From the NCBI GenBank assembly GCA_023447635.1, contig JAEXNA010000034.1, forward strand, positions 1 to 64,000: 64,000 bases of DNA, in the 5' to 3' direction. Position 1 is the first letter of the stretch. Each line of letters opens with the position of its first letter. The stretch comes from Vulcanimicrobiota bacterium. Its GTDB lineage: Bacteria; Vulcanimicrobiota; Xenobia; Xenobiales; JADMJV01. The position numbers and the translations under genes were made by a program. Positions 1-8,119 of this stretch are shown piece after piece. A model generated the notes under the pieces. It did not search any database. It saw only the letters and a list, made by a program, of their open reading frames with translations, and was not told the origin of the DNA.

Positions 1-130
1 AGGGGCGCTGCCGGAAACCCCGTTGACATATAGCGACGTATATTTTGGGCAGGCGGAACTGGGCGATCGAGGTAATATCGGGAATATTTTCGACGAATCG
101 ACCCGTTTCGCATGCACAATAATAGACGAG

Positions 131-2098
131 CTAGATGTCGGCGGGCTTTCCGGTTGCTCCCCTGGAGGCCGCCGGCTCTTCTTCTCGGATTTGGGCTGCC
201 GTTTGACCTTCTCCGGGCTCGCTCCACTCGACCGTGATCAAGCGATCATCGGGTCGCAGCTTCTCGCCGGCAGAGGGGTGGATCACCAGATCGTCGGGCC
301 GGCGGATCCCGATCGCGATCACGCCTCGCGCCAGGCAGGCTTGCTGGCAGGCGCCGAAGGTCAAGGACGTCTCCGCGAAGCCTCCGAGACCCCGTAGGCG
401 TAGCTCGGAGCCTTCTTCGGTGAACAGCTCTTCGTAGGTCCAGGCCAGCTTTTCATCGATGGCCACCTGGGCCAGAAAATGGCTGACCAGTTCGGCGCTC
501 ATGATGACGTCCACGTCGCGCCCCTTGATCAGGGGGCGGTTGTCCTCGACGTTGAGCTCCAGGACGAAGTTCGGGGCGGCTCCTTTTTCCTGCATATAGC
601 GGTCCAGCAGGGTATAGGCAAGGATCGTCTCAGCGTCGCTTAGCGGCGCTTCCTTGGCCTGGTCGGCCAGCAGCAGGACGCTGTCGAACCGTTCGGGACA
701 GAGACGCCGCACCTCGTGGATGTCCACCAGGTCGCCCACCCCGAACTCCAGCTCCAGGTTCTGGGCCGCCTGCTCGAGGCGGCGCAGCCTCGCCTCGTCC
801 CGAGTCGAAGGCTGCTCCCAGAGCAGCAGAATTTGGTAGCGCTCCCTGGGATGACTGGCCAATTCGCCCAGCAGGGCTGCCAGGAAGGGGCTCTGGCCGA
901 CACAGAGGACCTTTTTCGGCTCTCCCGTGGGCGGAACTGGTTGCCAGCAGATGGCCTCCCCCTGGGGGGCCTCGGAGCGGGTCGAAGGCTGAGCGGGCAC
1001 GGCCAGAACGAGCAGGTCGCCCTGGCCCAGACGGTAGCTGGTTCCCAGCAGGTCGGCCTCTTCATCGCCTTGGCGGAAGGCTCCCATCACCGTGCCTTCC
1101 TCTAACCGGCCGACCAGGTCTCCCACCGTCTTTCCCACGGCGCTCAGGTGGTCGGCGGGACGCAGCACGATGGCGTCGCTGTAGCTGTCTGTGAGCAACC
1201 GTCGGTGCACCCGGGAGAGGCCCGGAAAACGCAGGGTCTGGCTGAACAGGCGACCGAGGAAATCGTCGTTGGTGACCAACTCTAACCGACCCGGACCGGC
1301 CACCGAGCGCAGCAGCGGAGCGTTGGCTGCGCTGGAGGTTTCCACCACGACATCGGGAGCGGTCCCAAACTCGGCGCACTGTTCGGCGACGCCTAGCAGA
1401 ACTTTGGCGGCCAGGATGTCGCCGGCGCGCCGTTCGGCCGCGCAGACGCCTTCGCCGGCCAGGATGATCACGGCCCGGGCGTGGGCCACGTCGACCCGCT
1501 GCAGGCTTTCCGCCTCGAGCGGGTCGCCCGAGCGCACGAGAATCCGGCAGCGGCCTCGCACCGAGGGGTCCAGTCGCTGCATCAGGTCGCGCCGCATGCC
1601 GGGCTCGAACGGGTCGGCCAGGACGGCCACGGCATGGGAGCCGGGGGAGAGCCAGTTGCGCTCGGAGCTGTTGATCAGCTCTTCGATCAGAGCGTGCAGT
1701 CGCTGGTTCCATCCGATGATCACCAGATGGTCCTGCTCGTAGATGCCGCTGCGACCCGAAGCGAGGAGCGCCATGAGCCGGTTCAGCGCGTTGGTCATGA
1801 TGGCCACCAGCGCGCCCAGGAACACCACGTAGCCGGCCAGGGTCAGGGCGGTCGAGATGACACGAGAGGCCAGCCCCTGGTCGTCGCCCAGATAGCCCGG
1901 GTCGGTGAGGCGCAAGAAGGCCCACCAGACGGCGTCGGACGTCGTTTCGTGAGCCTGAGGTTGGAACAGGTGCACCAACACTCCGCCCCCAACCGAGAGA
2001 CCGACCACGACCACCACCACGCAAAACAGCTGAGAGGTGGCCGAACGCGCAAACAGCGATTCGGTCAGATAGTAAAGGCGATTGAGGATACGTTTCAT
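131..2098 (-). CDS. CASTOR/POLLUX-type ion channel with RCK (TrkA-N) domains
   Basis: Probable cation channel of the inner membrane. The 655-residue protein has an N-terminal hydrophobic helix (about residues 23-45), a pore-like segment with WWAFLRLTDPGYLGDD (about 78-93), and a second helix (about 100-125) ending TNALNRLM. This short two-helix pore matches bacterial homologues of plant CASTOR/POLLUX channels. The rest is soluble with two Rossmann-like RCK regions: the first begins DHLVIIGWN, the second KVLCVGQSPF. RCK domains normally gate channels on binding ions or nucleotides. It begins with ATG and is divergent from the receiver gene. Substrate (K+ or Ca2+) cannot be decided from sequence. 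Confidence 0.85.
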   Translation of the reverse strand: MKRILNRLYYLTESLFARSATSQLFCVVVVVVGLSVGGGVLVHLFQPQAHETTSDAVWWAFLRLTDPGYLGDDQGLASRVISTALTLAGYVVFLGALVAIMTNALNRLMALLASGRSGIYEQDHLVIIGWNQRLHALIEELINSSERNWLSPGSHAVAVLADPFEPGMRRDLMQRLDPSVRGRCRILVRSGDPLEAESLQRVDVAHARAVIILAGEGVCAAERRAGDILAAKVLLGVAEQCAEFGTAPDVVVETSSAANAPLLRSVAGPGRLELVTNDDFLGRLFSQTLRFPGLSRVHRRLLTDSYSDAIVLRPADHLSAVGKTVGDLVGRLEEGTVMGAFRQGDEEADLLGTSYRLGQGDLLVLAVPAQPSTRSEAPQGEAICWQPVPPTGEPKKVLCVGQSPFLAALLGELASHPRERYQILLLWEQPSTRDEARLRRLEQAAQNLELEFGVGDLVDIHEVRRLCPERFDSVLLLADQAKEAPLSDAETILAYTLLDRYMQEKGAAPNFVLELNVEDNRPLIKGRDVDVIMSAELVSHFLAQVAIDEKLAWTYEELFTEEGSELRLRGLGGFAETSLTFGACQQACLARGVIAIGIRRPDDLVIHPSAGEKLRPDDRLITVEWSEPGEGQTAAQIREEEPAASRGATGKPADI

Positions 2099-2424
2099 GG
2101 CTTTTCGGGGCTACTCCTGGCGGCGAGTCTTCCTCTCAGAATGCCATCTCTGGCTCGTTTTCAAAGGCGCCGTCCGGATGGGGGAGGATGGGACTCAGGG
2201 GGGGCATCCCCACGAATCTCTCCCCTGTTGTCCTTTCATGGTGAAAAAATCTCCTCTTGTTGCACTGCCTTGATCGTGTTAGCGTTGAAAGAGATTTTGT
2301 CCGGCTCTTACTCCCAAGTTCGAACCGGAGTCCAGGGAGGGGTCAGTGATGACGGAAGGAGAGGAGCCGCCGTAGGGGTGGCTCTGGGGGCCGCTTTGGC
2401 GGTGGGCTGACCCGTCAGGCGGTC
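2099..2424. other. Divergent intergenic region
   Basis: About 325 bases separate the channel gene from the receiver-Hpt gene. I see no convincing ORF, tRNA or repeat. It must carry the promoter of at least the channel gene, but I could not pick a clear -35/-10 pair. The downstream gene has no ATG here; the reading frame is open back to a stop at 2350-2352. Confidence 0.5.
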
Positions 2425-3576
2425 TTGCTGGTGAGCGACGAGACCGCTCTGCTGACCCAGGTCGAAGAGGTGCTGAACCACTGGGGCCTTGACACCACCA
2501 CAGTGACCACGCGGGAGACCGCCGCGCTGGCGCTGACCCGTCAGAACTTCGACCTGCTGATGCTCGACGCCGATCTGCCGGGCGACCTCTCGCCTTTGCT
2601 CGAGGCGGCCTCGGAGCTAAAGATCGTCTCGCTGGTCGGGCCCGGCGAAGCGCCCGTTTACCATCGCAAGTTTGGGGTTCAGCTGCTGGCCAAGCCGGTC
2701 AGCCACTCCGAGTTGTGGAACGTTCTGCTGCCTCGTTCGGAGGCGGCCGGCTCGCTACCCGAAGAAGGGCAGCGCGGGGTTCCTCCGCTGCGGGTGCTGC
2801 TGGTCGAGGACAACGTGGTGAACCAGCAGTTGGCGCTGATGATGCTCAAAGGCTACGGACACGAGGTCAAAGTGGCGGCCAACGGGGAAGAGGCGCTCGC
2901 CATGTTCGAGACCTTCCCCTTCGACCTGATCCTGATGGACGTGCAGATGCCGGTGATGGACGGTTTGGAGGCCAGTCGCCAGATCCGCGCTCTCGAAGCT
3001 AGCGCCGGCGGCGACGCTACCCCGATCCTGGCCCTGACGGCGCACGCCTTGAAAGGCGACCGGGAGCGTTGCCTGCAGGCCGGGAGGGACGGCTACCTGA
3101 CCAAACCGCTGTCCGAGGCGCAGCTTTGGAGTACGGTGGCGACCGTCTTGTCGCCGTCGCTTCTGGACGAGCGCTGGAGCGAGGCGGACAAGCGCGGAGG
3201 GACGAGCCTGTCCCTCGGGGGAGGGGTCCTGCCAAGGTTTGGTCGCGCCGCCATGCTGGCTCGCGTGTCCGGGAACGAAGAGAACTTGCGTAAGCTGCTG
3301 ACGCTCTATCTCGATAACGCCCCTGGTCAGGCGGCCAAGCTGAAGGCGGCGCTGGAGAAGGGCGACACAGCGGACGCGGCTAGAGAGGCCCACACTCTGA
3401 AGGGGATGCTTCTGACCATCGCGGCCGAGCACGCGGCTCAGCTGGCGCTGAGCCTGGAAGAGCTGCTGCTGCGCTCGGCCTCCCAGGCGGAGTGCCGGGG
3501 GGCGCTCTCGGACCTGGAGCGGGAGCTCGTGGCGCTGGCCGACGAGCTTCGCTACGAGGTCGGGGCCCCCGTTTAA
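2425..3576 (+). CDS. Receiver-receiver-Hpt protein (hybrid kinase C-terminal half without kinase)
   Basis: Phosphorelay protein of about 383 residues. Residues 1-110 form a divergent receiver with the likely phosphoacceptor Asp in LMLDADLP and the conserved Lys in LLAKP. Residues 123-240 are a canonical receiver (VLLVEDN, LMDVQMPVMDG, TKPL). Residues 280-375 are an Hpt domain with the phosphorylatable His in AHTLKG. This is the order found at the C-terminal end of BarA-type hybrid kinases, but no HisKA/ATPase part lies upstream. The start is uncertain: TTG at 2425 or GTG at 2431, both within the first beta strand, so the gene may be a truncated hybrid kinase or may start at an upstream CTG. 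Confidence 0.85.
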   Translation: MLVSDETALLTQVEEVLNHWGLDTTTVTTRETAALALTRQNFDLLMLDADLPGDLSPLLEAASELKIVSLVGPGEAPVYHRKFGVQLLAKPVSHSELWNVLLPRSEAAGSLPEEGQRGVPPLRVLLVEDNVVNQQLALMMLKGYGHEVKVAANGEEALAMFETFPFDLILMDVQMPVMDGLEASRQIRALEASAGGDATPILALTAHALKGDRERCLQAGRDGYLTKPLSEAQLWSTVATVLSPSLLDERWSEADKRGGTSLSLGGGVLPRFGRAAMLARVSGNEENLRKLLTLYLDNAPGQAAKLKAALEKGDTADAAREAHTLKGMLLTIAAEHAAQLALSLEELLLRSASQAECRGALSDLERELVALADELRYEVGAPV

Positions 3577-3594
3577 GCTCTGCTTCGTATCCCA

Positions 3595-3660
3595 CCCAGG
3601 CCTACATTTCGCACTTCTCACGGACCTAGCCGACCGAGAAGCGCGAAAAGTAGGGCTGGG
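3595..3660. repeat. 66-nt imperfect palindrome (large hairpin)
   Basis: The left arm 3595-3619 and right arm 3636-3660 are complementary at 22 of 25 positions, around a 16-nt loop that contains CTAG. It lies between the receiver-Hpt stop and the DUF72 gene. There is no T run after either arm, so it is not a standard terminator. It could be a palindromic repeat unit or an RNA-stabilising hairpin. Confidence 0.7.
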
Positions 3661-3696
3661 GCAGGGGATTGGGCCAGGCTGTAGCAGGGACCGGCC

Positions 3697-4650
3697 ATGG
3701 TTGACGAGGGCGAGCAGCTAGACCTTTTCGACGAGAACCCCGGGGCGGTCCGTCCGTTGCCCTGGGCGGAGCTGGCAGGGCGCCACCCGCTGGCCGGTGT
3801 CGCTCCGCCTCCGGGGCTCTACCTGGGAACCTCTTCCTGGAGCTTTCCCGGCTGGGACGGCCTGCTCTTCGACGGCGCTTACAAGGAAGCTCGACTGGCT
3901 GCCGACGGTCTGGCCGCCTACGCCGCCTGTCCGCTCTTCCGCTCGGTCTCGCTGGACAAGAGCTACTACCGACCGCCTCAGGAGGAGGAGTATGTCCGCC
4001 TGGCCTCTCAGGTGCCGGACGACTTCCGCTTCGTAGTCAAGGCGCCGCGCGATCTGCTGGTGCCCGACCCGAGGGACGGTTTCGATCGCGCTGGGCTCGA
4101 GCGCTTTTTCCTGGGTCCCGCTACGCGCGGGCTGGGCCCCAAGCTGGGGGTGGTGCTCTTGCAGTTTCCTCCAGGGGCTTTTCGGGCGGTGGGTTCACCC
4201 GAGGGGTTCCTGAACCATCTGGCCCCCCTGCTGCAAGCGCTACCGACCGAACTGGCCTACTCGCTAGAGCTTCGCGATTCCGAGCTGCTCGGCCCGCGCC
4301 TTCATCAGGCGATGCGGGACACGTCGGTCAGCCTGTGCGCCTCGGTTCACCCCAAGCTACCCGGGCCGGACCGTCAACTGCTGACCGTGCCGCCGACCCC
4401 GGGCGTCCCCATCGTGGTCCGCTGGAATCTGCGCCCCTCCCTGGGCTATCAGGAGGCCAAAGACGATTTCTCGCCTTTCAACGCCCTGAAAAGTCCGGAC
4501 TTGTCTCGTCGCGATCTGCTAGCGCATCTGATCGCTCGAGCCTTGAAAGCGGGGCGGAAAGTCTACGCCACGGCTAACAATAAGGCGGAGGGCTGCGCTC
4601 CGCTAAGCCTGCGCTCGCTGCTCGACGAGGTGTGGCGAAAACTTTCATGA
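3697..4650 (+). CDS. DUF72 family protein (YecE-like)
   Basis: A 317-residue DUF72 protein, a TIM-barrel-like family of unknown function. The diagnostic N-terminal motif is present as LYLGTSSWSFPGWDGLLF (about residues 43-60), followed by SVSLDKSYYRPP and FRFVVKAPRD, and the C-terminal NNKAEGCAPLS that matches the usual N-N-H-x-x-G-x-A-P segment with Lys in place of His. The first 35 residues are an extension containing QLDLFDEN. ATG start preceded by GCAGGGACC. No neighbour helps with function. The family assignment is firm, the activity unknown. Confidence 0.85.
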   Translation: MVDEGEQLDLFDENPGAVRPLPWAELAGRHPLAGVAPPPGLYLGTSSWSFPGWDGLLFDGAYKEARLAADGLAAYAACPLFRSVSLDKSYYRPPQEEEYVRLASQVPDDFRFVVKAPRDLLVPDPRDGFDRAGLERFFLGPATRGLGPKLGVVLLQFPPGAFRAVGSPEGFLNHLAPLLQALPTELAYSLELRDSELLGPRLHQAMRDTSVSLCASVHPKLPGPDRQLLTVPPTPGVPIVVRWNLRPSLGYQEAKDDFSPFNALKSPDLSRRDLLAHLIARALKAGRKVYATANNKAEGCAPLSLRSLLDEVWRKLS

Positions 4651-4698
4651 GTTTTTTAAGGGTGCGAACGTATGTTCTGTTCAAAGGAGATAGAAACG

Positions 4699-5067
4699 AT
4701 GTTCGCATACACCCTGAAGACCACCAAGAAACCCAGCGCCGAGCAGGTCCGTGCTCGCCACTTCGCCTTTACCGAGCGCAACTGCCTGGACTGGAACCGG
4801 CACGCCACGATGGTGCTGCTGGCTGCCCTGATGCTCGGAGGCCTGGCTAAGGCGCTGAGCCTGCCGCTGGCGGGAGCCGCGCTGACCATCGCCGTCCTGA
4901 TCGGGATGGTCGAGGAGCGTCCGGGTCTGGACACCCCGCTCTGGGTCGGTCGCCTGGGACTGGCCAGCGTCTCGGTATTCTATCTCGGTTTGGGCTTTGC
5001 CCTGGGCGTCGCCTCGCTGGTGGTAGTGCCGGCCCTGTCGGCCCTGCATCGCGCCATCTTCCCCTGA
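4699..5067 (+). CDS. Small membrane protein, unknown function
   Basis: About 122 residues with a hydrophilic N-terminus and two long hydrophobic stretches (about residues 34-68 and 83-112), suggesting three or four membrane helices. I do not recognise the family. The ATG at 4699 is preferred over one at 4672 because AAAGGAG lies at 4684-4690 with good spacing. It is followed by a strong hairpin terminator, and its downstream neighbour sufE is convergent. Confidence 0.7.
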   Translation: MFAYTLKTTKKPSAEQVRARHFAFTERNCLDWNRHATMVLLAALMLGGLAKALSLPLAGAALTIAVLIGMVEERPGLDTPLWVGRLGLASVSVFYLGLGFALGVASLVVVPALSALHRAIFP

Positions 5068-5093
5068 ACGCTGGGGAGCCCTGGCGTGGAAAG

Positions 5094-5124
5094 AAAACGG
5101 CCCCCCTTTCGGGAGGCCGTTTTT
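5094..5124. terminator. Bidirectional rho-independent terminator
   Basis: AAAACGGCC (5094-5102) pairs with GGCCGTTTT (5115-5123), giving a GC-rich stem with A tract on one side and T tract on the other. It lies between the convergent small membrane protein gene and sufE and can serve both. Confidence 0.85.
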
Positions 5125-5142
5125 CGTTGGGACAGCGAAAGG

Positions 5143-5604
5143 TCAAACGCCTTCGGAGGCCAGTTTCTCGAGTTTGGCCTTTTTGGCCAGCACCTTGGCC
5201 AGTTCGATCATCCCCATCAGCCCCTGACCTTTGCCCATGGAGAGCTCTTTGCCAAAGATCTGGTAGACGATATCGGCCGGGACGGTGGCGATGACGTCCG
5301 GGCTTTCCCCCGAGAGCGTCTCGTCGAGAATGACGGCCATCGCTTTGGCGCTGATCCCTTGCGGATTCTCGACCGCGAAATGGAACTTCACGCCGTCGCT
5401 GCCGGCCGGCTCCGAGAACACGAACGCCTCGGATTCACAGCGGCGCACGTGGTTGGTCTCGGAAAAAGGGCGAACGGCGATCCGCTCGGGAACGTCCTGG
5501 AAACGGTCGGCGAAGTCGACCAGCGTCAGGAGACGATCGTTGCGATCCTCGACCAACTTCAGGTCTTCCATCAGTTCGGCCAGTCTGGCGGGCAGAGCGC
5601 TCAA
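5143..5604 (-). CDS. sufE: SufE-family Fe-S cluster assembly protein
   Basis: SufE accepts sulfur from a cysteine desulfurase (SufS) on an active-site Cys and passes it to the SUF scaffold. The family pattern is clear: LSALPARLAELMEDL at the start, then HVRRCESEAFVF with the catalytic Cys about residue 56, then VPADIVYQIFGKELSMGKGQGLMGM near the end (as spaced in the family). The rhodanese stop codon overlaps TTG 5604-5602 (TTGA), where the SufE homology begins; an upstream GTG at 5640 would add 12 non-conserved residues. Neither start has a good ribosome-binding site. Coupling to a sulfurtransferase fits sulfur trafficking. No other suf gene is in the window. Confidence 0.88.
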   Translation of the reverse strand: MSALPARLAELMEDLKLVEDRNDRLLTLVDFADRFQDVPERIAVRPFSETNHVRRCESEAFVFSEPAGSDGVKFHFAVENPQGISAKAMAVILDETLSGESPDVIATVPADIVYQIFGKELSMGKGQGLMGMIELAKVLAKKAKLEKLASEGV

Positions 5605-6470
5605 GGTCGTTCGATCGGGGCGCCTACCAGATTGCCCCACTCCGTCCAGGAGCCGTCGTAGTTGCGGACTTTCTCGAAGCCCAGCAGATGCTGCAGCACA
5701 AACCAGGTGTGCGAACTGCGCTCGCCGATGCGGCAGTAGACGATGATATCGTCGTCTTTTTTCAGCCCCTTTTCGTCGAGGTAGATCGCCTGGAGCTCTT
5801 CGGCGGTTTTGAACGTTCCGTCTTCGTTAGCGGCCCGGGCCCAGGGCACCGAAGCAGCGCCGGGAATGTGACCGCCGCGCAGGGCGCCTTCGTTGGGATA
5901 GTCTTCCATGTGCAGACGTTCGCCGGTGTATTCCAGGGGCGAACGCACGTCGACCAGCTTGCGAGAGGCCTTGACGTGCTCGAGAACCTGGTCACGGAAG
6001 GCGCGGATTCCGGAGTCGTCCCGGGTAGGAACGGGGTAGGACGAGGCTTCGAATTTGGGCACTTCGCGAGTGGTCTCTCGACCCTCGGCAGCCCATTTGG
6101 CCCGACCGCCGTCCATCAGCCGGACGTGTTTGTGACCGAACAGCGTGAACACCCAGAGGGCGTAAGCGGCCCACCAGTTACTCTTGTCGCCGTAGAAGAC
6201 CACGGTCGTGTCAGGGGTGACCCCGATGCGGCTCATCAGGGCGGCAAATTTCTCGGCCGACAGGTAGTCGCGCGTCAAAGGGTCGTTCAGGTCCGTGGTC
6301 CAGTCCACCTGGACGGCGCCCGGGATGTGACCGGCCACGTAAAGGAGGATGTCTTCGTTGCTTTCCACCAGACGGATATTGGGGTCGTTCTTGTGCTCGG
6401 CGACCCAGTCGGTGGTGACCAGGATATCGGCGTTGGCGTAGCCGCGCTCGGAGATCGGTAAAGTTTTCAT
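5601..6470 (-). CDS. Thiosulfate/3-mercaptopyruvate sulfurtransferase (tandem rhodanese)
   Basis: A 289-residue protein with two rhodanese domains. The N-terminal one (about 15-130) is catalytically silent; the C-terminal one (about 165-285) carries the active loop CRIGERS with Cys about residue 246. A six-residue CRxGxR loop is typical of thiosulfate sulfurtransferases (CysA/SseA family). Conserved pieces include HIPGAVQVDW, RLMDGGRAKW and HIPGAASVPW. ATG start. Translation is probably coupled to sufE by a TTGA overlap, suggesting that persulfide sulfur from this enzyme and from SufE belong to one sulfur-handling unit; that link is inference. Confidence 0.92.
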   Translation of the reverse strand: MKTLPISERGYANADILVTTDWVAEHKNDPNIRLVESNEDILLYVAGHIPGAVQVDWTTDLNDPLTRDYLSAEKFAALMSRIGVTPDTTVVFYGDKSNWWAAYALWVFTLFGHKHVRLMDGGRAKWAAEGRETTREVPKFEASSYPVPTRDDSGIRAFRDQVLEHVKASRKLVDVRSPLEYTGERLHMEDYPNEGALRGGHIPGAASVPWARAANEDGTFKTAEELQAIYLDEKGLKKDDDIIVYCRIGERSSHTWFVLQHLLGFEKVRNYDGSWTEWGNLVGAPIERP

Positions 6471-6605
6471 AGGCCGCCGCCTTCGCGTCCGGGCCCTCGA
6501 CCCCTTGCCGGGCGGCCCTCAGTCGCCGCTTTCCGAGCGAATTGGCGAGGAAACTGGCGATTTCTGGCCAAGGAGCAGGGAGAAGCGCCAAAGGAGGCAC
6601 CTTGA

Positions 6606-7118
6606 ATGAGCAACGAGATCTGGCCGCAGTATGCGGAGTCGTTCCGAGCCTACGACCTGGATGGGGACGGCTATATCACTCGCCACGACCTGGAACTGCT
6701 AGAGGCCAAGCTGGGACGCTCTGGCGAATTCAACCAGCACATCGAACAGCTCTGGCGGTTTCTGGCCGCCTCGCTCGACCTGAACCACGACCATCGGCTC
6801 GACATCGAAGAGTGGTTCGAGGCGTGGCGGGAGATGCGGGATATCGCGGACAGCTATGACAGTTTCCCGGTCTGGTTTCAGAACTACTGCGACTTTATCT
6901 TTGACTTGCTCGATGAAGACGGCGACGGTCAGGTGATGGAAAGCGAATACGACCGCTTGCTTTCCGTGTTTGGCCGCCGACCGACGCCCGGTGTGTTCGC
7001 GGCGCTCGACGCCGAAGGAAAAGGGTCGATCGACCGGGCCCAACTGCGCGAAGCGATCTTCGACTTCACCTGCGTGCACGACGAGAAGAACGTGCACTTC
7101 TGGGGCACTCCTCTATAG
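6606..7118 (+). CDS. EF-hand calcium-binding protein (calerythrin-like)
   Basis: A soluble 170-residue protein with four EF-hand loops: DLDGDGYITRHD (residues 17-28), DLNHDHRLDIEE (about 58-69), DEDGDGQVMESE (about 104-115) and DAEGKGSIDRAQ (about 135-146). Loops 1 to 3 have good calcium ligands, loop 1 with Asp in position 12; loop 4 lacks the terminal acidic ligand. Four-hand proteins of this size in bacteria resemble calerythrin and sarcoplasmic calcium-binding proteins, likely intracellular calcium buffers or sensors. No signal peptide. It lies between the divergent rhodanese gene and the menaquinone operon. Confidence 0.9.
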   Translation: MSNEIWPQYAESFRAYDLDGDGYITRHDLELLEAKLGRSGEFNQHIEQLWRFLAASLDLNHDHRLDIEEWFEAWREMRDIADSYDSFPVWFQNYCDFIFDLLDEDGDGQVMESEYDRLLSVFGRRPTPGVFAALDAEGKGSIDRAQLREAIFDFTCVHDEKNVHFWGTPL

Positions 7119-7148
7119 AACCCTGGCTTGTCGCTCGGTCAACAATCT

Positions 7149-7225
7149 CTCCACCCCGCCCCAAGCGAGGGAAAATCTCGCAGGACTCGACCCTTTCAAA
7201 GGGAAGGACGGGGCCGGGGTGGAGG
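7149..7225 (+). ncRNA. Candidate structured leader of the menaquinone operon
   Basis: An outer stem pairs CTCCACCCCGCCCC (7149-7162) with GGGGCCGGGGTGGAG (7210-7224), complementary except for one unpaired base. Inside are two small hairpins: GCGAG/CTCGC (7165-7169 with 7177-7181) and CCCTT/AAGGG (7191-7195 with 7199-7203). The 3' strand of the outer stem includes most of the GGAGG (7221-7225) that should be the ribosome-binding site of the prenyltransferase ATG at 7232. The fold would therefore hide the start. It matches no riboswitch class I can name. Confidence 0.5.
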
Positions 7226-7231
7226 CTTGAA

Positions 7232-8119
7232 ATGCAGAACAGCCTGAGCAACAACGCGAAAAAAACACCTCGTCAACAGCTAGCCGCGCTAGGCGATCTG
7301 GTCCGCTGGGAGCAGACCCTGTTCGCCCTTCCGATTGCGCTTGCCGCTGGACTTTGGGCCGCCGGCGGCTGGCCCAAACTCTCCGTCCTGTTCCTGACCG
7401 TGTTAGCCATGGTCGGCGCGCGTACCGCAGGGATGAGCGCTAACCGCCTGATCGATGCGCGCATCGACGCCGCCAATCCGCGAACCAAGGACCGACCTTT
7501 GCCGGCGGGCCGCATGCGCGCCGGTACCGTGCTGAAACTGCTGCTCGCCTCGCTGGCCGTTCTGGCCCTGGCAGCCTACGGGCTGAACCCCCTCTGCTTC
7601 CAGCTTTGTCCGCTGGCCTTTTTCCTACTCCTGATCTACTCGTACCTCAAGCGCTTCACCTGGGCCTGTCACTTTGGCCTGGGGGCGGTGCAGGCCTGTG
7701 GACCGCTGGGCGCCTGGTTTGCCGTGACCGGGCGCTTCGAATGGGCGCCGATGTGGTTGGCGCTGGGAGTGGCGCTATGGATGGCCGGTTTCGACATCCT
7801 GTACGCGCTGGCCGACGAAGCTCACGACCGCAAGCACGGGATCCATTCCGTGCCCTCTCGTTTCGGCGCCGTAGCGGCGTGTTCGATCAGCAGGCGCTGC
7901 CATCTGGCCGCTTTCGCTCTGTGGTGTGTTTTCGCCCTGAGCGTCGGGGCCGGGAGCTACTTCGCAGCCGGACTGGGAGTGGTTGGAGCGCTGCTGGTTG
8001 GGGAACATGTGCTGGTGAGACCGGGCAAGTTAGAGCATCTTCCGATGGCTTTTTTCCGGATCAACAGCATCATTTCGACGGTACTTCTGTTAGCCACTCT
8101 GGGAGATATCTATCTATGA
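7232..8119 (+). CDS. mqnP: UbiA-family prenyltransferase of futalosine menaquinone synthesis (MqnP)
   Basis: Integral membrane enzyme expected to attach the polyprenyl tail to the naphthoate headgroup. The 295-residue protein has the first Asp-rich motif NRLIDARIDAANPRTKDRP (about 71-89), which is the MqnP/UbiA form, and a second one DILYALADEAHDRKHG (about 184-199). Several hydrophobic helices follow. GGAGG precedes the ATG by six bases. It is the first gene of a compact run with the radical-SAM-like gene, mqnA, mqnC and menG; its stop overlaps the next ATG (ATGA). This context supports MqnP rather than 4-hydroxybenzoate prenyltransferase. Confidence 0.9.
   Translation: MQNSLSNNAKKTPRQQLAALGDLVRWEQTLFALPIALAAGLWAAGGWPKLSVLFLTVLAMVGARTAGMSANRLIDARIDAANPRTKDRPLPAGRMRAGTVLKLLLASLAVLALAAYGLNPLCFQLCPLAFFLLLIYSYLKRFTWACHFGLGAVQACGPLGAWFAVTGRFEWAPMWLALGVALWMAGFDILYALADEAHDRKHGIHSVPSRFGAVAACSISRRCHLAAFALWCVFALSVGAGSYFAAGLGVVGALLVGEHVLVRPGKLEHLPMAFFRINSIISTVLLLATLGDIYL

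Noticed and set aside
1481..2410. Long plus-strand reading frame opposite the channel gene
   Set aside because: It is antisense to a well-conserved channel protein, is rich in Arg/Gln/His as GC-rich shadows are, and has no family motif.
5688..6461. 257-residue frame opposite the rhodanese gene
   Set aside because: The minus strand encodes a clear sulfurtransferase with active loop; the plus frame is its shadow.
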